Counted from the stretch's first letter, positions 18,132 through 26,464 are shown. The stretch is DNA of 64,000 nt from Pyrococcus yayanosii CH1 (GCF_000215995.1 NC_015680.1:744001-808000), one strand, 5' to 3'. Notes: generated from the letters alone by a model not told the origin. Numbers and translations are program-made.

Positions 18132-18269
18132 ACCATCCTGTAGAACCTGTAAGTTTTCCCTTCGAGCTCAACGCCGTGCTCCCTCTCAATGGAGTATCCG
18201 AGCTTTTTGTAGACCGCTATCGCTATCTCGTTGTCCTTTTCCACGTCGAGTGCCATTCTTTCGGCTATG
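18132..18269 (-). pseudogene. 138-bp fragment of a GNAT acetyltransferase gene
   Basis: This segment aligns without gaps to 50205-50342, the C-terminal part of the acetyltransferase gene beside the intact zntA. The last 85 bp or so are nearly identical. Both sides then diverge abruptly. In the intact locus this sequence lies about 220 bp after the point where the broken zntA stops, so about 2.9 kb of unrelated DNA now sits between the two remnants. Confidence 0.8.
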
Positions 18270-18525
18270 GCCCAAATCCAAGTCCATTGACTCTCCGTCT
18301 AAGTACTTCTCGAGCCTCCTTGATTCTGAAGTTCCCAATGATAATATGCGTGGTTTTTCTTTTCGTCCGTATGATTAACTCAGTTCTATCCCCTTTGTGT
18401 CTTACTATGACCTTTAAGGGAATGTAGTTATCCAGATAGCGCTTTATCATTATTGGCACAAACGTTACTGTCCCAAGGATAGGTGTCAACACTATTAAAA
18501 TGGGCACCAGCGAACCGGCTGTCAT
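18265..18525 (-). CDS. Small membrane protein of unknown function, possibly truncated
   Basis: This 86-residue product has one strong hydrophobic segment near the N-terminus (LVPILIVLTPILGTVTFVPI) followed by a basic beta-rich domain (TELIIRTKRKTTHIIIGNF). ATG 18525 is preceded by GGTGGGATAAT. The stop codon lies inside the acetyltransferase fragment boundary, so the last residues may come from the junction and the natural C-terminus may be lost. No family was recognised. Confidence 0.4.
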   Translation of the reverse strand: MTAGSLVPILIVLTPILGTVTFVPIMIKRYLDNYIPLKVIVRHKGDRTELIIRTKRKTTHIIIGNFRIKEAREVLRRRVNGLGFGP

Positions 18526-18721
18526 TATTATCCCACCATTCCTGTTGTTTACTATGGCTGAGAGGTATTAATCCTTTGCGCTGGAGCGTTCAGATTTACC
18601 TTCCACTCTAGTTCTCACCAGCTTGAGATCTGGCTTTTTTGATAGTGTTCCTCCTTTAAGAAATGCTCGTAAGAGTACATTCACCCACAAGCCATGATAT
18701 GATGGAAACCAGGGTACCTTC

Positions 18722-18758
18722 CGAAAGCTTCGCCCTTCAGGGCGGGGAGGAAGTCAGA
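18722..18758. mobile_element. Solitary IS-end-like sequence with short hairpin
   Basis: CGAAAGCTTCGCCCTTCAGG continues into GCGGGGAGGAAGTCAG, with the palindrome CGCCCTTCAGGGCG at 18731-18744. From memory this resembles terminal sequences of IS200/IS605-type tnpB elements in Thermococcales. No tnpB lies beside it, so it would be a solo remnant. It supplies the last codons of the minus-strand gene that follows. Confidence 0.45.
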
Positions 18759-19384
18759 CAGTCTTCAAGCATCTTCCCATGTCTCTCGCAGAGCCCCTTT
18801 ACCCTTTTTATCTCCTCCGTCGTGTGGCAATTGTGGAGCATGCACTTATTGTCTTCGCAGAAGACTTCTTCATGCTTGAAATACGCGTAGAACTGGAGGA
18901 GAAGCATCTTGAGAACTTTGCCGACATCGATGTCAATGACATCTTCAAAACCAAAGGAGAGCTTTATATAATATTGAGGCGGCTTCGCAGGGGCGTAGAG
19001 TATACCCTTGAGTGAGATTATCGCCGCCGGCCCCATAACAATCATTCTGAGGTGGTATCTTCCATCCTCGTCAAACGTGGCAATAAGTCTGTCCGTAATG
19101 AGAACTGTCGGTTTGGAGACGTCAACATCGAGGCAGAAGTGCTTGAGCAGCTCAACGCCGTCGTAGATGACTCCCTTTATGAGACCCTTCCTCTCGTTGT
19201 CAACCTCTACTGGAAAGGGCTCGTAGAACTCCCTCTTATCTGGGCTTCTGACCCTTATGTAGGCCAAAAAGCGTGGGTCTTTAAACATGTAGGGCTTAAA
19301 CTCTACTGGGAACTTGAAAAGGCTTCTTATCTCATCAAAAAATTGGAACGAATCCCAGATGCGGTCTTCGATGTAAACCTTCAT
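18737..19384 (-). CDS. Conserved hypothetical (DUF6775-like), C-terminus replaced by IS-end sequence
   Basis: This product of about 215 residues follows thi4 with overlap at its start; ATG 19384 is preceded by GTGATGGGC. The C-terminal half has CEDNKCMLHNCH, a Cys/His cluster that recalls the putative metallopeptidase family DUF6775, though the match is from memory. The last residues (CLTSSPP) are encoded by the IS-end-like sequence, so the true C-terminus has been lost. Co-transcription with thi4 is likely. Confidence 0.5.
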   Translation of the reverse strand: MKVYIEDRIWDSFQFFDEIRSLFKFPVEFKPYMFKDPRFLAYIRVRSPDKREFYEPFPVEVDNERKGLIKGVIYDGVELLKHFCLDVDVSKPTVLITDRLIATFDEDGRYHLRMIVMGPAAIISLKGILYAPAKPPQYYIKLSFGFEDVIDIDVGKVLKMLLLQFYAYFKHEEVFCEDNKCMLHNCHTTEEIKRVKGLCERHGKMLEDCLTSSPP

Positions 19385-19389
19385 GCCCA

Positions 19390-20181
19390 TCACTCAAGTT
19401 CCTTGAGCTTTTCCAGGGCAACCTCCGCTGCTCTCTTCCCGCTGAGGAGCATCCCTCCGAAGGTTGGTCCCATCCTTGGGAGACCGAAGACCGTGGAGAC
19501 GGCCATTCCCGTGACTATAAGCCCAGGATAGACTTCGCTCGTGTGGTTTATCACGGCGTCTTCGCTCTCCTCTACCCACATTGAACCATGTCCTCTGGTC
19601 TTTATTAGTCCTTTTTCCTCAAGCTTCTTAGCAACAACAGCATCGTGTCCGGTGGCGTCTATAACTATCTTTGATTCGAGAGCTATTGGGTCAACACATG
19701 TTATCTGTCTTGGTAAAGCTGAGACAGGGGTCCAGTTAACTACAACACCTGCGACTCTCCTGTCTCTTATAACAACATCATCGAAGCTCGTCATGTTGAG
19801 GAACTTCACCCCAGCATCACAGGCAGCCGCGATGAGTTTGGAGCATGCATGCGGACCATCGGCAACGTAGAGACCCTCCCTGTACTTCTCATAGGGGACG
19901 CCGAGCTCGTCGAGTATTTCCTGGGCGGGTGCTCTCACAGTAATCTTGTTCATTAGGAAACCACCTATCCAGAAGCCACCGCCAAGGTAGTTGTTTCTCT
20001 CTATAACCAAGACCTTTTTGCCTACCTTTGCAAGCTCTTTTGCCGCCATTAGACCACTTGGTCCAGCGCCCACAACTATAACGTCCGACTCCGTGTATTC
20101 CTTCAGCATATGGTAGAAGGTGTCCACTATTGCTGAGGTCACATCCTTTTCACTAACCTTTGCCAGTATTTTTGCCGTCAT
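19390..20181 (-). CDS. thi4: Thiazole synthase Thi4 (thiamine precursor, ADP-thiazole)
   Basis: The 263-residue protein has the FAD/NAD-type nucleotide motif [19 protein letters not shown] near residue 34, then LGGGFWIGG and a late [13 protein letters not shown], all typical of Thi4. It makes the thiazole half of thiamine from NAD and glycine. At the site where yeast Thi4 has its sulfur-donor Cys205, this protein has Cys162 (ITCVDP), whereas sulfide-dependent methanogen enzymes have His. The start ATG is preceded by GGTGATACC. A 22-bp palindrome lies between the TATA box and the start, so it is probably repressed by a vitamin- or thiamine-linked regulator. Confidence 0.92.
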   Translation of the reverse strand: MTAKILAKVSEKDVTSAIVDTFYHMLKEYTESDVIVVGAGPSGLMAAKELAKVGKKVLVIERNNYLGGGFWIGGFLMNKITVRAPAQEILDELGVPYEKYREGLYVADGPHACSKLIAAACDAGVKFLNMTSFDDVVIRDRRVAGVVVNWTPVSALPRQITCVDPIALESKIVIDATGHDAVVAKKLEEKGLIKTRGHGSMWVEESEDAVINHTSEVYPGLIVTGMAVSTVFGLPRMGPTFGGMLLSGKRAAEVALEKLKELE

Positions 20182-20190
20182 GGTATCACC

Positions 20191-20221
20191 AAGTTATTGA
20201 TTTCAATAACTTGATTTTAAA
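20191..20221 (-). promoter_or_regulatory. thi4 promoter with perfect 22-bp palindromic operator
   Basis: AAGTTATTGA (20191-20200) and TCAATAACTT (20203-20212) are exact inverted repeats separated by two bases. On the minus strand TTTAAAAT (20214-20221) is the TATA box. The predicted start site falls at the palindrome's edge, so a bound protein would block transcription. Confidence 0.75.
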
Positions 20222-20299
20222 CGTTGCTCATGCAGATTGAGAGTCTTTTTCGGCAGTTGCCACACATTTTGAAAAACCAATTTAACTTACTTTTCAATT

Positions 20300-20324
20300 T
20301 TGGCAACGATAAATCAGATAACCC
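20300..20324 (+). promoter_or_regulatory. Shared metal-island promoter motif before SHOCT gene (copy A)
   Basis: TTGGCAACGATAAATCAGAT followed by AACC matches the motif found before seven other metal-related genes in this window. It lies about 55 bp before the ATG at 20357. Confidence 0.65.
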
Positions 20325-20356
20325 TTTACAAATAAACAATCTAAGGAGGCAAGTAA

Positions 20357-20652
20357 ATGATGTTCAAAAGTATTGACGCTTGGAGGTTTTTGCCCACGCC
20401 GGAGAAGCAGAATGGGTGTGACACGACGTGATGGGATTTGGCTACTTTGGAATCCTAGGAGCGATATTCATGCTTCTCTTTTGGATCGCAATAATAGTTG
20501 CCGTGGCGTTGCTCATTAAGTGGATAATCGAACAGGGCTCGAGCGGCACATCAAGAAATCGAGCACTTGAGATACTCGACGAGAAGTATGCGAGGGGAGA
20601 AATAAACGACGAAGAATATGAGAGAAGAAAGAGAAAGCTCTTAGAGAGTTAA
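20357..20652 (+). pseudogene. Small SHOCT-domain membrane protein (copy A), 5' end broken
   Basis: The intact copy at 56079-56372 starts MMFESTELVRFSAH and runs to a TM helix. Here the ATG at 20357 follows GGAGGC but the frame is shifted, and TGA stands where the intact copy has a Trp codon. From GTG 20428 or ATG 20431 the frame is open: a membrane helix (FMLLFWIAIIVAVALLIKWI) then the SHOCT-like tail ALEILDEKYARGEINDEEYE. A short product from 20431 without a ribosome site is possible. It is the first gene of the duplicated island. Confidence 0.65.
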
Positions 20653-21379
20653 GCAAACACCGCTTTGTACAGCCCGATTATTATGTCACCTACCTCACAG
20701 TACACATCCATATAGTGGGCTTCTAATTTTTGAAGATCTTTGAGCCTATTTCTTTTATGTCTTCCAGTGAAAATCCAAGATGGGTGTCCTTTAAGGTTTC
20801 TTTAAACTCCTCATGCTCATGTTTGAGGACATCGATTATTATTACCCTGCCATTTTCTGTTAAAACGCTTTTCATGCTCTTTAAGACTTCCTCAGGATTT
20901 AAAAAGTGATGGAAGGCTAAAGTCGATAAAACAACGTCAAACTCTCTTGGAGCATTTATGCCGCAGTGCTCATTGGCAATCTCGATGGATTCCCTGATTT
21001 TCTCGGCAACTCCCCAGATTGGGGTTATTCCCTTCTCATCAAGCCTCTTGAGCATGCCTGGGGTTATGTCCAGAGCATACACGTCCGCTTTGACTCCTCT
21101 CTCCACAAGCTTTCTCTTAATCCTTTCTGTGAAAAATCCAGACCCGGCGGCGACGTCCAGGAGCCTGATGCTTTCCTTGTTCAGCTTTAGGATTTCCTCG
21201 ACTATCTCCTCAACTATCGTCTCTATGCACTCCTCACTGAGGTAGTCTCTTACGATGTCATCTCTTCGTGGTGCTTCTCTTTCAAAGTACTCTATCTGTT
21301 TTATAAGCTCATTAGCTGAGCCCTCATCGAACCCAAGCTTTTTTAAGAAGTCTCTGACATCATCAACGCTCAGTATAAT
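20649..21379 (-). pseudogene. SAM-dependent methyltransferase 1 (copy A), start codon lost and late frameshift
   Basis: The frame matches the intact 243-residue enzyme at 56435-57166 along its length, with SAM motif LLDVAAGSGFFTER. The start codon ATG of the intact copy is ATT here (21379-21377). Near 20733 one base is missing, so the frame stops after GSKIFKN instead of continuing to the MDVYCEVGDIIIGLY tail, which is readable in another frame down to 20649. A GTG at 21106 cannot give the SAM site. It overlaps the end of the gamma-lyase gene as in copy B. Confidence 0.8.
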
Positions 21380-22533
21380 CTTCTCACCGCCTCAAAGCCT
21401 CTCTCCAGGTCCTCAATTAGATCCTCAACATCTTCTATTCCAACTGAGACCCTGATAAGGGAGTCCTTTATGCCAACTTTCTCCCTCTCCTCTTTTGGAA
21501 GTGATGCATGGGTCATCAAAGCCGGGAGCTCGATTAGGGATTCCACCCCACCGAGGCTTTCAGCCAGCGCAAAGATTTCGAGGCTCTCCACGAATTTCAC
21601 TGCCTCCTTCAGCCCCCCTTTGAGTTCGAATGAGAGCATTCCACCAAAGCCACGCATCTGCCTCTTTGCGAGTTCATGCTGTGGATGCGACGGTAAACCA
21701 GGATAGTAAACTTTCTCAACCAGCGGATGCTCTTCTAGATACTCTGCAATTCTCATAGCGTTTTTCTCGTGCCTCTCCATCCTGACGGCGAGTGTCTTAA
21801 TCCCCCTCATAACGAGCCAAGAGTCAAAGGGTGACAAAATTGCACCCACTGCGTTCTGGTGGAACTTTAGCTTTTCATAAAGCTCATCGTCGTTTAGCAT
21901 AACCGCTCCACCCACAACGTCGGAGTGCCCGCTGAGATACTTGGTAACACTATGGAGGACTATATCTGCACCTAAGTCAAGGGGATTCTGGAAGTATGGA
22001 CTCGCAAATGTATTATCCACTACCACGATTATATTCCTCTCATGTGCAATCTCGGATATTGCCTTAATGTCAGCCAGCTTTAAGAGGGGATTTGTGGGAG
22101 TTTCGAGCCAGATCATCTTTGTGTTCTCTTTTATCGCCTTTCTAACGTTCTCAGGATCTCTTGCGTCCACGTAGGTGAAATCAATCCCAAAGCGCTCCAT
22201 AACTTGATTGAACAGCCTCTTGGTTCCGCCATAGAGATCGTCAAAAGCAACCACGTGGTCTCCTTTTTTGAGCAGAGCCAAGAGTATTGTTGACTCAGCC
22301 GCCAACCCCGAGGAAAATGCTAACCCATACTTGGCGTTTTCAAGTGCCGCCAGCTTTTTCTCAAGGCTGTCCCTTGTGGGATTGCCGGTCCTTGAGTAAA
22401 CGTAGCCCTTCTCAACTTCCCTCACGCTCTTCTTTGCAAAAGTTGTCGAGAGGTGAATCGGAGAGACAACATCTCCGTACTGCATTTCTCTTGGATTTTC
22501 GCCAACGTGAATAGCTTTAGTTGAGAACCTCAT
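21370..22533 (-). CDS. Cystathionine gamma-lyase/synthase-type PLP enzyme (copy A)
   Basis: The 387-residue protein has the family marks SSGLAAESTILLAL, VVVDNTFASPY and the PLP lysine in HSVTKYLSGHSDV. Enzymes of this group either split cystathionine to cysteine or form it; next to a cystathionine beta-synthase-like gene, reverse transsulfuration to cysteine is the likely job. ATG overlaps the stop of the upstream PLP gene by 4 bp, so the pair is coupled. Compared with copy B the C-terminus has two extra residues because the ATGA junction with the methyltransferase is mutated. Otherwise intact, about 90 percent identical by eye. Confidence 0.9.
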   Translation of the reverse strand: MRFSTKAIHVGENPREMQYGDVVSPIHLSTTFAKKSVREVEKGYVYSRTGNPTRDSLEKKLAALENAKYGLAFSSGLAAESTILLALLKKGDHVVAFDDLYGGTKRLFNQVMERFGIDFTYVDARDPENVRKAIKENTKMIWLETPTNPLLKLADIKAISEIAHERNIIVVVDNTFASPYFQNPLDLGADIVLHSVTKYLSGHSDVVGGAVMLNDDELYEKLKFHQNAVGAILSPFDSWLVMRGIKTLAVRMERHEKNAMRIAEYLEEHPLVEKVYYPGLPSHPQHELAKRQMRGFGGMLSFELKGGLKEAVKFVESLEIFALAESLGGVESLIELPALMTHASLPKEEREKVGIKDSLIRVSVGIEDVEDLIEDLERGFEAVRRLY

Positions 22534-23699
22534 CTCAATCCCTCCAGAATTTTTTCATCATATATTTCAAAGCCGTTCTCAAGAAGCCAGTTATCGTTGA
22601 AAATTTTCGTCAGATAGTTCCTCCCAGTGTCCGGGAATATTATGACGACTTTCTTTCCTTCTATCCCATTCTCCTTGAGGTACTTTATTGCCCCATAAAG
22701 GGCCGCCCCCGAAGAGCCTCCCGCAAGTATTCCTTCCCTTTTTGCCAGAAGACGCGTCATTGCAAAAGCCTCCTGGTCGTTGACGACAACTATGTCATCA
22801 ATCAAGCTCAAGTCAACGATCTCCGGGAGCAAATCCTCCCCAATTCCTTCAACTAAGTAGGGATGGGCTTTTTTAAGGGCCTCTTCCAGTCTCATTCCTT
22901 TCTTTATAAGGTGGTATATCGAGCCAACCGGATCAACGCCTACTATCTTAACGTCTCTCTTCTTCTTTAGATAGCGTCCAATTCCCGTTATCGTCCCTCC
23001 AGTACCTATTCCGGCAAAAAGGTAGTCCAAATCTCCCCCAGTCTGCTCCCAGATTTCTTTAGCTGTTGTTTCATAGTGGGCTATTGGGTTGTATCTGTTG
23101 AAATACTGGTTGGGGATGTAAGCATAGGGTGTTTCCTCAACTTCCTCTTCAAGAATGGCCTTTAACTCCTCAAGCCTTCCCTCATCAACGAGCCTCTGCA
23201 CATAGTCGACTATCTCCTTAAGTTCCCCCCTGCTCACTGGCTTTTTCTTTTTCCAGATTAAGTTCCTCACGACCTCAGCGACTTTGTAGTACGAATTGGG
23301 GTCACTTGGAGCAACGGCTGTTGGGGTTCTGATTACAAAGGCGCCTAGGGCTTTGAGGAGGAGCTCCTTCTCCGGGCTCATTTTAGTCGGCATCGTGAAC
23401 ACTGTTTTGTACCCCTCGACCGCCGCAACTAACGCCAAACCGACTCCCGTGTTCCCGGAGGTAGGTTCAATTATAACGGCTCCTTCAGCTATCTTTCCCT
23501 CTTTTTTAGCACCTTCGATCATGTACTTGGCTATCCTGTCCTTTATGCTGCCGCCGGGGTTAAAGAACTCTACTTTGGCGTAGAGCTCATTTTTGACATT
23601 AAAGTAGCTCTCTATTCTCTTGAGCCTTACCAATGGTGTCCTTCCGATAGTTTGTGTTATATTATCGTAGATACCCATTTTTGTGTAATTTCCTGCCAT
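22530..23699 (-). CDS. Cystathionine beta-synthase/cysteine synthase-type PLP enzyme (copy A)
   Basis: The protein of about 389 residues has NPGGSIKDR with the PLP lysine, PTSGNTGVGLALV and GIGTGGTITGIGRYL. It lacks C-terminal CBS regulatory domains. A charged insert of about 60 residues between VAEVVRNLIWKKK and AYIPNQYFNRYNP is unusual compared with ordinary cysteine synthases and is conserved in copy B. It probably joins serine (or an activated serine) to homocysteine or sulfide. The start at ATG 23699 follows AGGTGAGGCGCCAG; a GTG four codons earlier lies in that site. First gene of the operon, with a palindromic operator over its start site. Confidence 0.88.
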   Translation of the reverse strand: MAGNYTKMGIYDNITQTIGRTPLVRLKRIESYFNVKNELYAKVEFFNPGGSIKDRIAKYMIEGAKKEGKIAEGAVIIEPTSGNTGVGLALVAAVEGYKTVFTMPTKMSPEKELLLKALGAFVIRTPTAVAPSDPNSYYKVAEVVRNLIWKKKKPVSRGELKEIVDYVQRLVDEGRLEELKAILEEEVEETPYAYIPNQYFNRYNPIAHYETTAKEIWEQTGGDLDYLFAGIGTGGTITGIGRYLKKKRDVKIVGVDPVGSIYHLIKKGMRLEEALKKAHPYLVEGIGEDLLPEIVDLSLIDDIVVVNDQEAFAMTRLLAKREGILAGGSSGAALYGAIKYLKENGIEGKKVVIIFPDTGRNYLTKIFNDNWLLENGFEIYDEKILEGLR

Positions 23700-23712
23700 C
23701 TGGCGCCTCACC

Positions 23713-23748
23713 TACTCAAAAGTGAGTAAAAATGTGCATATATATCTT
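23713..23748 (-). promoter_or_regulatory. Transsulfuration operon promoter and operator (copy A)
   Basis: A 16-bp site (23713-23728) has arms TACTCA and TGAGTA when read with a four-base centre, next to a TATA box reading GATATATATGC on the minus strand (about 23736-23748). The same pair of elements occurs before copy B, where the surrounding bases have diverged. That supports a real operator. Confidence 0.65.
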
Positions 23749-23837
23749 TCGATTACGGCAAAATCCCTCCGAAAATGTAGCCGATCAGAATAAGTTTGAA
23801 TGCCGTATAACTGTACTTTTTTGCTCACTCCACACTA

Positions 23838-24451
23838 TCACGTAGTTTCTTTCGTGGCAATTATTAGCCTCACAATGTCAAAGAATATATTTTCAACCCT
23901 CTCTATCTTGAAACCCGCCTTTTCAATGTTCTTTTGAGTTTCCCTACCATTGAAGTGCCTACCAGTGCCTTTGTCCTCGGATCAATCAAGTAAAGCGGGA
24001 TGTTCAATAGCCTTGACTCGCTCTTCATGTGCTCCAAGAATATCGCCTTTCCTCCAGGTTTTAAGACTCTATACGCTTCCCTTAGGCCCTTCAGTGGGTC
24101 TGGAACTGTGCAGAACACGAAGGTGCTTAAGATGGTATCAAAAGTGTTGTCCTCAAACTCCAAATTTTGAACATCCATTAAGAGGAGCTTAACGTTATCT
24201 AAACCAAGCTTTCTCCTTCTCCTTTCAGCTCTTTCGAGCATTCCTTTGCTGATGTCTATGCCGATTACTTCAACACCCGCAGGATAATAAGGGAGATTCT
24301 TACCTGTTCCAACACCGATCTCAAGAACTTTGCCCTTAACTAAGCTCAATGCTTTTTGCCTGTACTTTGAGAAAGCCCATGTCTCCATTGGAATCTCGAA
24401 GATGTCGTAAATTTTTGAAAATCTGTCATATTTTCTGGCGGTGCTATCCAT
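23838..24451 (-). pseudogene. SAM-dependent methyltransferase 2 (copy A), C-terminal frameshift
   Basis: The intact homologue is at 59662-60270. Here the SAM motif VLEIGVGTGKNLPYY and the rest of the fold are present to GTSMV. One base is then missing near 23951, giving a wrong tail (GKLKRTLKRRVSR, stop at 23903). The proper tail, ETQKNIEKAGFKIE and so on, is readable in the next frame to a stop at 23838. The start at ATG 24451 follows GTGAGGGGG. The lost tail covers the last beta strand of the fold, so activity is doubtful. Confidence 0.75.
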
Positions 24452-24505
24452 CCCCCTCACATTTTGCAGTCCTGGAGGGTATTCAATTAGGTTTATCCTT
24501 GCATT

Positions 24506-24561
24506 CTGGCAAATTTACTCATAACAAGTTTTCACATTGCCAATAATAAGCCTATTAGCAT
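24506..24561 (+). promoter_or_regulatory. Two metal-island promoter motifs before the Met-rich gene (copy A)
   Basis: TTGCCAATAATAAGCCTATT (24537 on) matches the shared motif, about 66 bp before ATG 24604. A partial second copy, CTGGCAAATTTACTCATAAC, begins at 24506. Confidence 0.65.
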
Positions 24562-24603
24562 TTGCTCCAATCACATCATGAAAACACCAAAAAGGTGATG
24601 CAA

Positions 24604-24942
24604 ATGGAGTGGAAATCCGTGTTGATGGGACTTATAATTGGGGTGCTCATAGCGGTTCCCTATAGTCTGGCGCACTCGGGAGTCTTTGAGAGGGAAGACA
24701 AGAACCCCTGGAGGGGCTTTGGACTAATGACAGGCATGGGGCACGGAATGGGCATGCACATGGGCATGATGAACGAGGGCATGCACGAGGAGATGGAGCG
24801 ATACATGGAGAACGGAAACTTCACGGAAATTCATGAGGAAATGGAAGAGGATATGGAGGCAACAATGGAAAAGTACATGGGAGAGGGCTGGAAAGAAATG
24901 CACGAATACTGTGAAAGGATGATTGGAATTGAGGACGAGTGA
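24604..24942 (+). CDS. Methionine-rich secreted/membrane-anchored protein (copy A)
   Basis: The 112-residue protein has an N-terminal membrane helix or uncleaved signal (VLMGLIIGVLIAVPYSLAHS). A Met/His/Gly cluster follows (MGHGMGMHMGMMNEGMHEEM), then an acidic Met-containing helix ending WKEMHEYCERM. Met-rich clusters bind Cu(I) in envelope copper proteins, so it is probably an external copper buffer or chaperone; this is inference from composition and location. The ATG at 24604 follows GGTGATGCAA. First gene of a conserved trio with the next two. Homologue at 60426-60770. Confidence 0.7.
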   Translation: MEWKSVLMGLIIGVLIAVPYSLAHSGVFEREDKNPWRGFGLMTGMGHGMGMHMGMMNEGMHEEMERYMENGNFTEIHEEMEEDMEATMEKYMGEGWKEMHEYCERMIGIEDE

Positions 24943-24972
24943 ATACCGCCTTTATACTTGGAGGTCGATGGC

Positions 24973-25326
24973 ATGAAAAAAGCTTTATTTTTTGCGGGCC
25001 TGCTCCTTTTCCTGTTCTCTATGCTATATTACTTTTCAACGGCTCCCAAAACGGGCGACATCTTCGTAGGCCATCTTGTGGAAGGCAGGGCTATCAGCAT
25101 TGAGAACGCCGCTGTTTTAGCAGATATGGACTGCGTGCCCAACGAGGAACACACAATGCTCACGTGCACCGCGGTGATAGACGCCAACGGGGACATCTTA
25201 AAGGTCCGCTACACTCATCCAATTGAAGTCCCCTGCCTTTCGAAGGGAGACCGGGTGGATGTTTTGCCGCTTGATAACTCAACGGTAAAAATTGTAAGAA
25301 AAGGCCCACCTTCAATGAAGCATTGA
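24973..25326 (+). CDS. Small secreted protein with conserved cysteines (copy A, intact)
   Basis: The 117-residue protein has a signal/anchor (ALFFAGLLLFLFSMLYYF). A compact domain follows with DCVPNEEHTMLTCTAVID, VRYTHPIEVPCLSKGD and a tail ending GPPSMKH. Three cysteines and several His/Met residues are shared with the homologue at 60808, suggesting metal or redox chemistry outside the cell. I recognise no family. The ATG at 24973 follows GGAGGTCGATGGC. It lies 30 bp after the Met-rich gene and is followed closely by the CcdA-like gene, so the three are probably one transcript. Confidence 0.65.
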   Translation: MKKALFFAGLLLFLFSMLYYFSTAPKTGDIFVGHLVEGRAISIENAAVLADMDCVPNEEHTMLTCTAVIDANGDILKVRYTHPIEVPCLSKGDRVDVLPLDNSTVKIVRKGPPSMKH

Positions 25327-25337
25327 GGTGAAGAGCA

Positions 25338-25906
25338 GTGAAAAGAAAGCTGTTCTGGATAACTCTTGTGCTTTTACTCTGGTTTTCTCCTCAAACGCAT
25401 ATGCACTGGAACTTAAAGAGTTTGATACCAAGGAGATCATGCTTCCAATTATCGTTTTTGGTCTGTTAAACTCTCTTCGACCTGTAGTGTTCCTGATGAT
25501 TGTGTTTTTGCTGTCTATGATAGCTATTATTGATGAGCGAAAGATCCTGAGGATAGGTCTTTCTTTTACTGCTGGTGTCTTTATTGGATATCTCATCATC
25601 GGACTAGGGCTGATTATGCTCCACCGAAGCTTTGGATTTTTAAGCTACGTTGTGGTAGCATTCAGCCTACTTGTAGGCTTTTACAAGATTTTCAAGTCTT
25701 TTGGACTAATGGACATAACTCTCCAAAGTCCGCTAAGGGAGAAAAGCAATAAGATTTTGGAGAAGGCAACTTCGCCAGTAAGCGCATTTGCAGTTGGTGC
25801 TATAATGTCGTTTTTAGCTCTGATGTGTACCCTACCGCCTTACTTAGTTATGGAGGTAGTTTTTGCCATTGTGAGTGTGATTTATCTCTTGTTTCTTCTT
25901 AGATAA
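25338..25906 (+). pseudogene. CcdA/DsbD-like membrane protein (copy A), frameshift and internal deletion
   Basis: GTG 25338 follows AGGTGA and opens a signal-like start (KRKLFWITLVLLLWFSPQT). The rest of the protein lies in another frame from about 25400 (ALELKEFDTKEIMLPIIVF). Compared with the intact 245-residue copy at 61163, about 65 residues are missing between TLPPYLV and MEVVFAIVS, removing one or two membrane helices. The 3' end overlaps the convergent regulator gene as in copy B. The product is very probably non-functional. Confidence 0.75.
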
Positions 25907-26464
25907 TTTGAATTTTTCCAAGTTTTCTCTTGCTTTTTTAAACTCTCTCAAGCATGTCGGACAGCAGAAAAAGTAAATCCGATTGCGGTATTTGTAAACT
26001 ATTGGCTCGCCAACTATTTCCTTACCACAATAGTCACATTTGAAAGGCACCTTTACCTTCGGGGAGGCCTTTCTCTCAATGCTCTCTAGGATGGGCATTA
26101 TTTCAAGAACCTCAAATCCAGCCTCCTCGATAACTCTTCGTAGCTCCTCCATATTCTCAATGGCAACTTTTATGAGATACTTCTTACTCGTGAAGCGGTT
26201 GATCTCTATTATTTCCTCGAACTCTTGGAGCTTCTCTGGATAATCTGTTTTAATTATCATGGCGATAACGTTGTGCGCCCGCAGAAGATTGGGGTTAAGC
26301 TTTACCGTATATCCCTGAATGACACCTTCCTTTTCAAGCTTTTCCAGCCTTGCTTTAACTGTCGGCCTGCTGACTCCGAGCCTCTCGGCAATCTCCGAAA
26401 TGCTTAGCCTGGCGTTGTCCATAAGGAGATATATCAATCTTAGGTCCAGCTCGTCGAGCTTCAT
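25844..26464 (-). CDS. copR: Lrp-type regulator with C-terminal TRASH metal-binding domain (copy A)
   Basis: The protein of about 206 residues has an AsnC/Lrp helix-turn-helix (LSISEIAERLGVSRPTVKAR), a central Lrp-like sensor region, and a TRASH domain with CDYCGK and FFCCPTC, followed by a basic, weakly histidine-rich tail. Related proteins in Thermococcales and Sulfolobales control copper export genes. It is divergent from copA, the usual arrangement. The longer frame to 26545 is possible, but GGTGGAGGAA directly before ATG 26464 and the match to copy B favour this start. It probably acts on the motif shared by eight promoters here. Confidence 0.85.
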   Translation of the reverse strand: MKLDELDLRLIYLLMDNARLSISEIAERLGVSRPTVKARLEKLEKEGVIQGYTVKLNPNLLRAHNVIAMIIKTDYPEKLQEFEEIIEINRFTSKKYLIKVAIENMEELRRVIEEAGFEVLEIMPILESIERKASPKVKVPFKCDYCGKEIVGEPIVYKYRNRIYFFCCPTCLREFKKARENLEKFKLSKKKQEINHTHNGKNYLHN

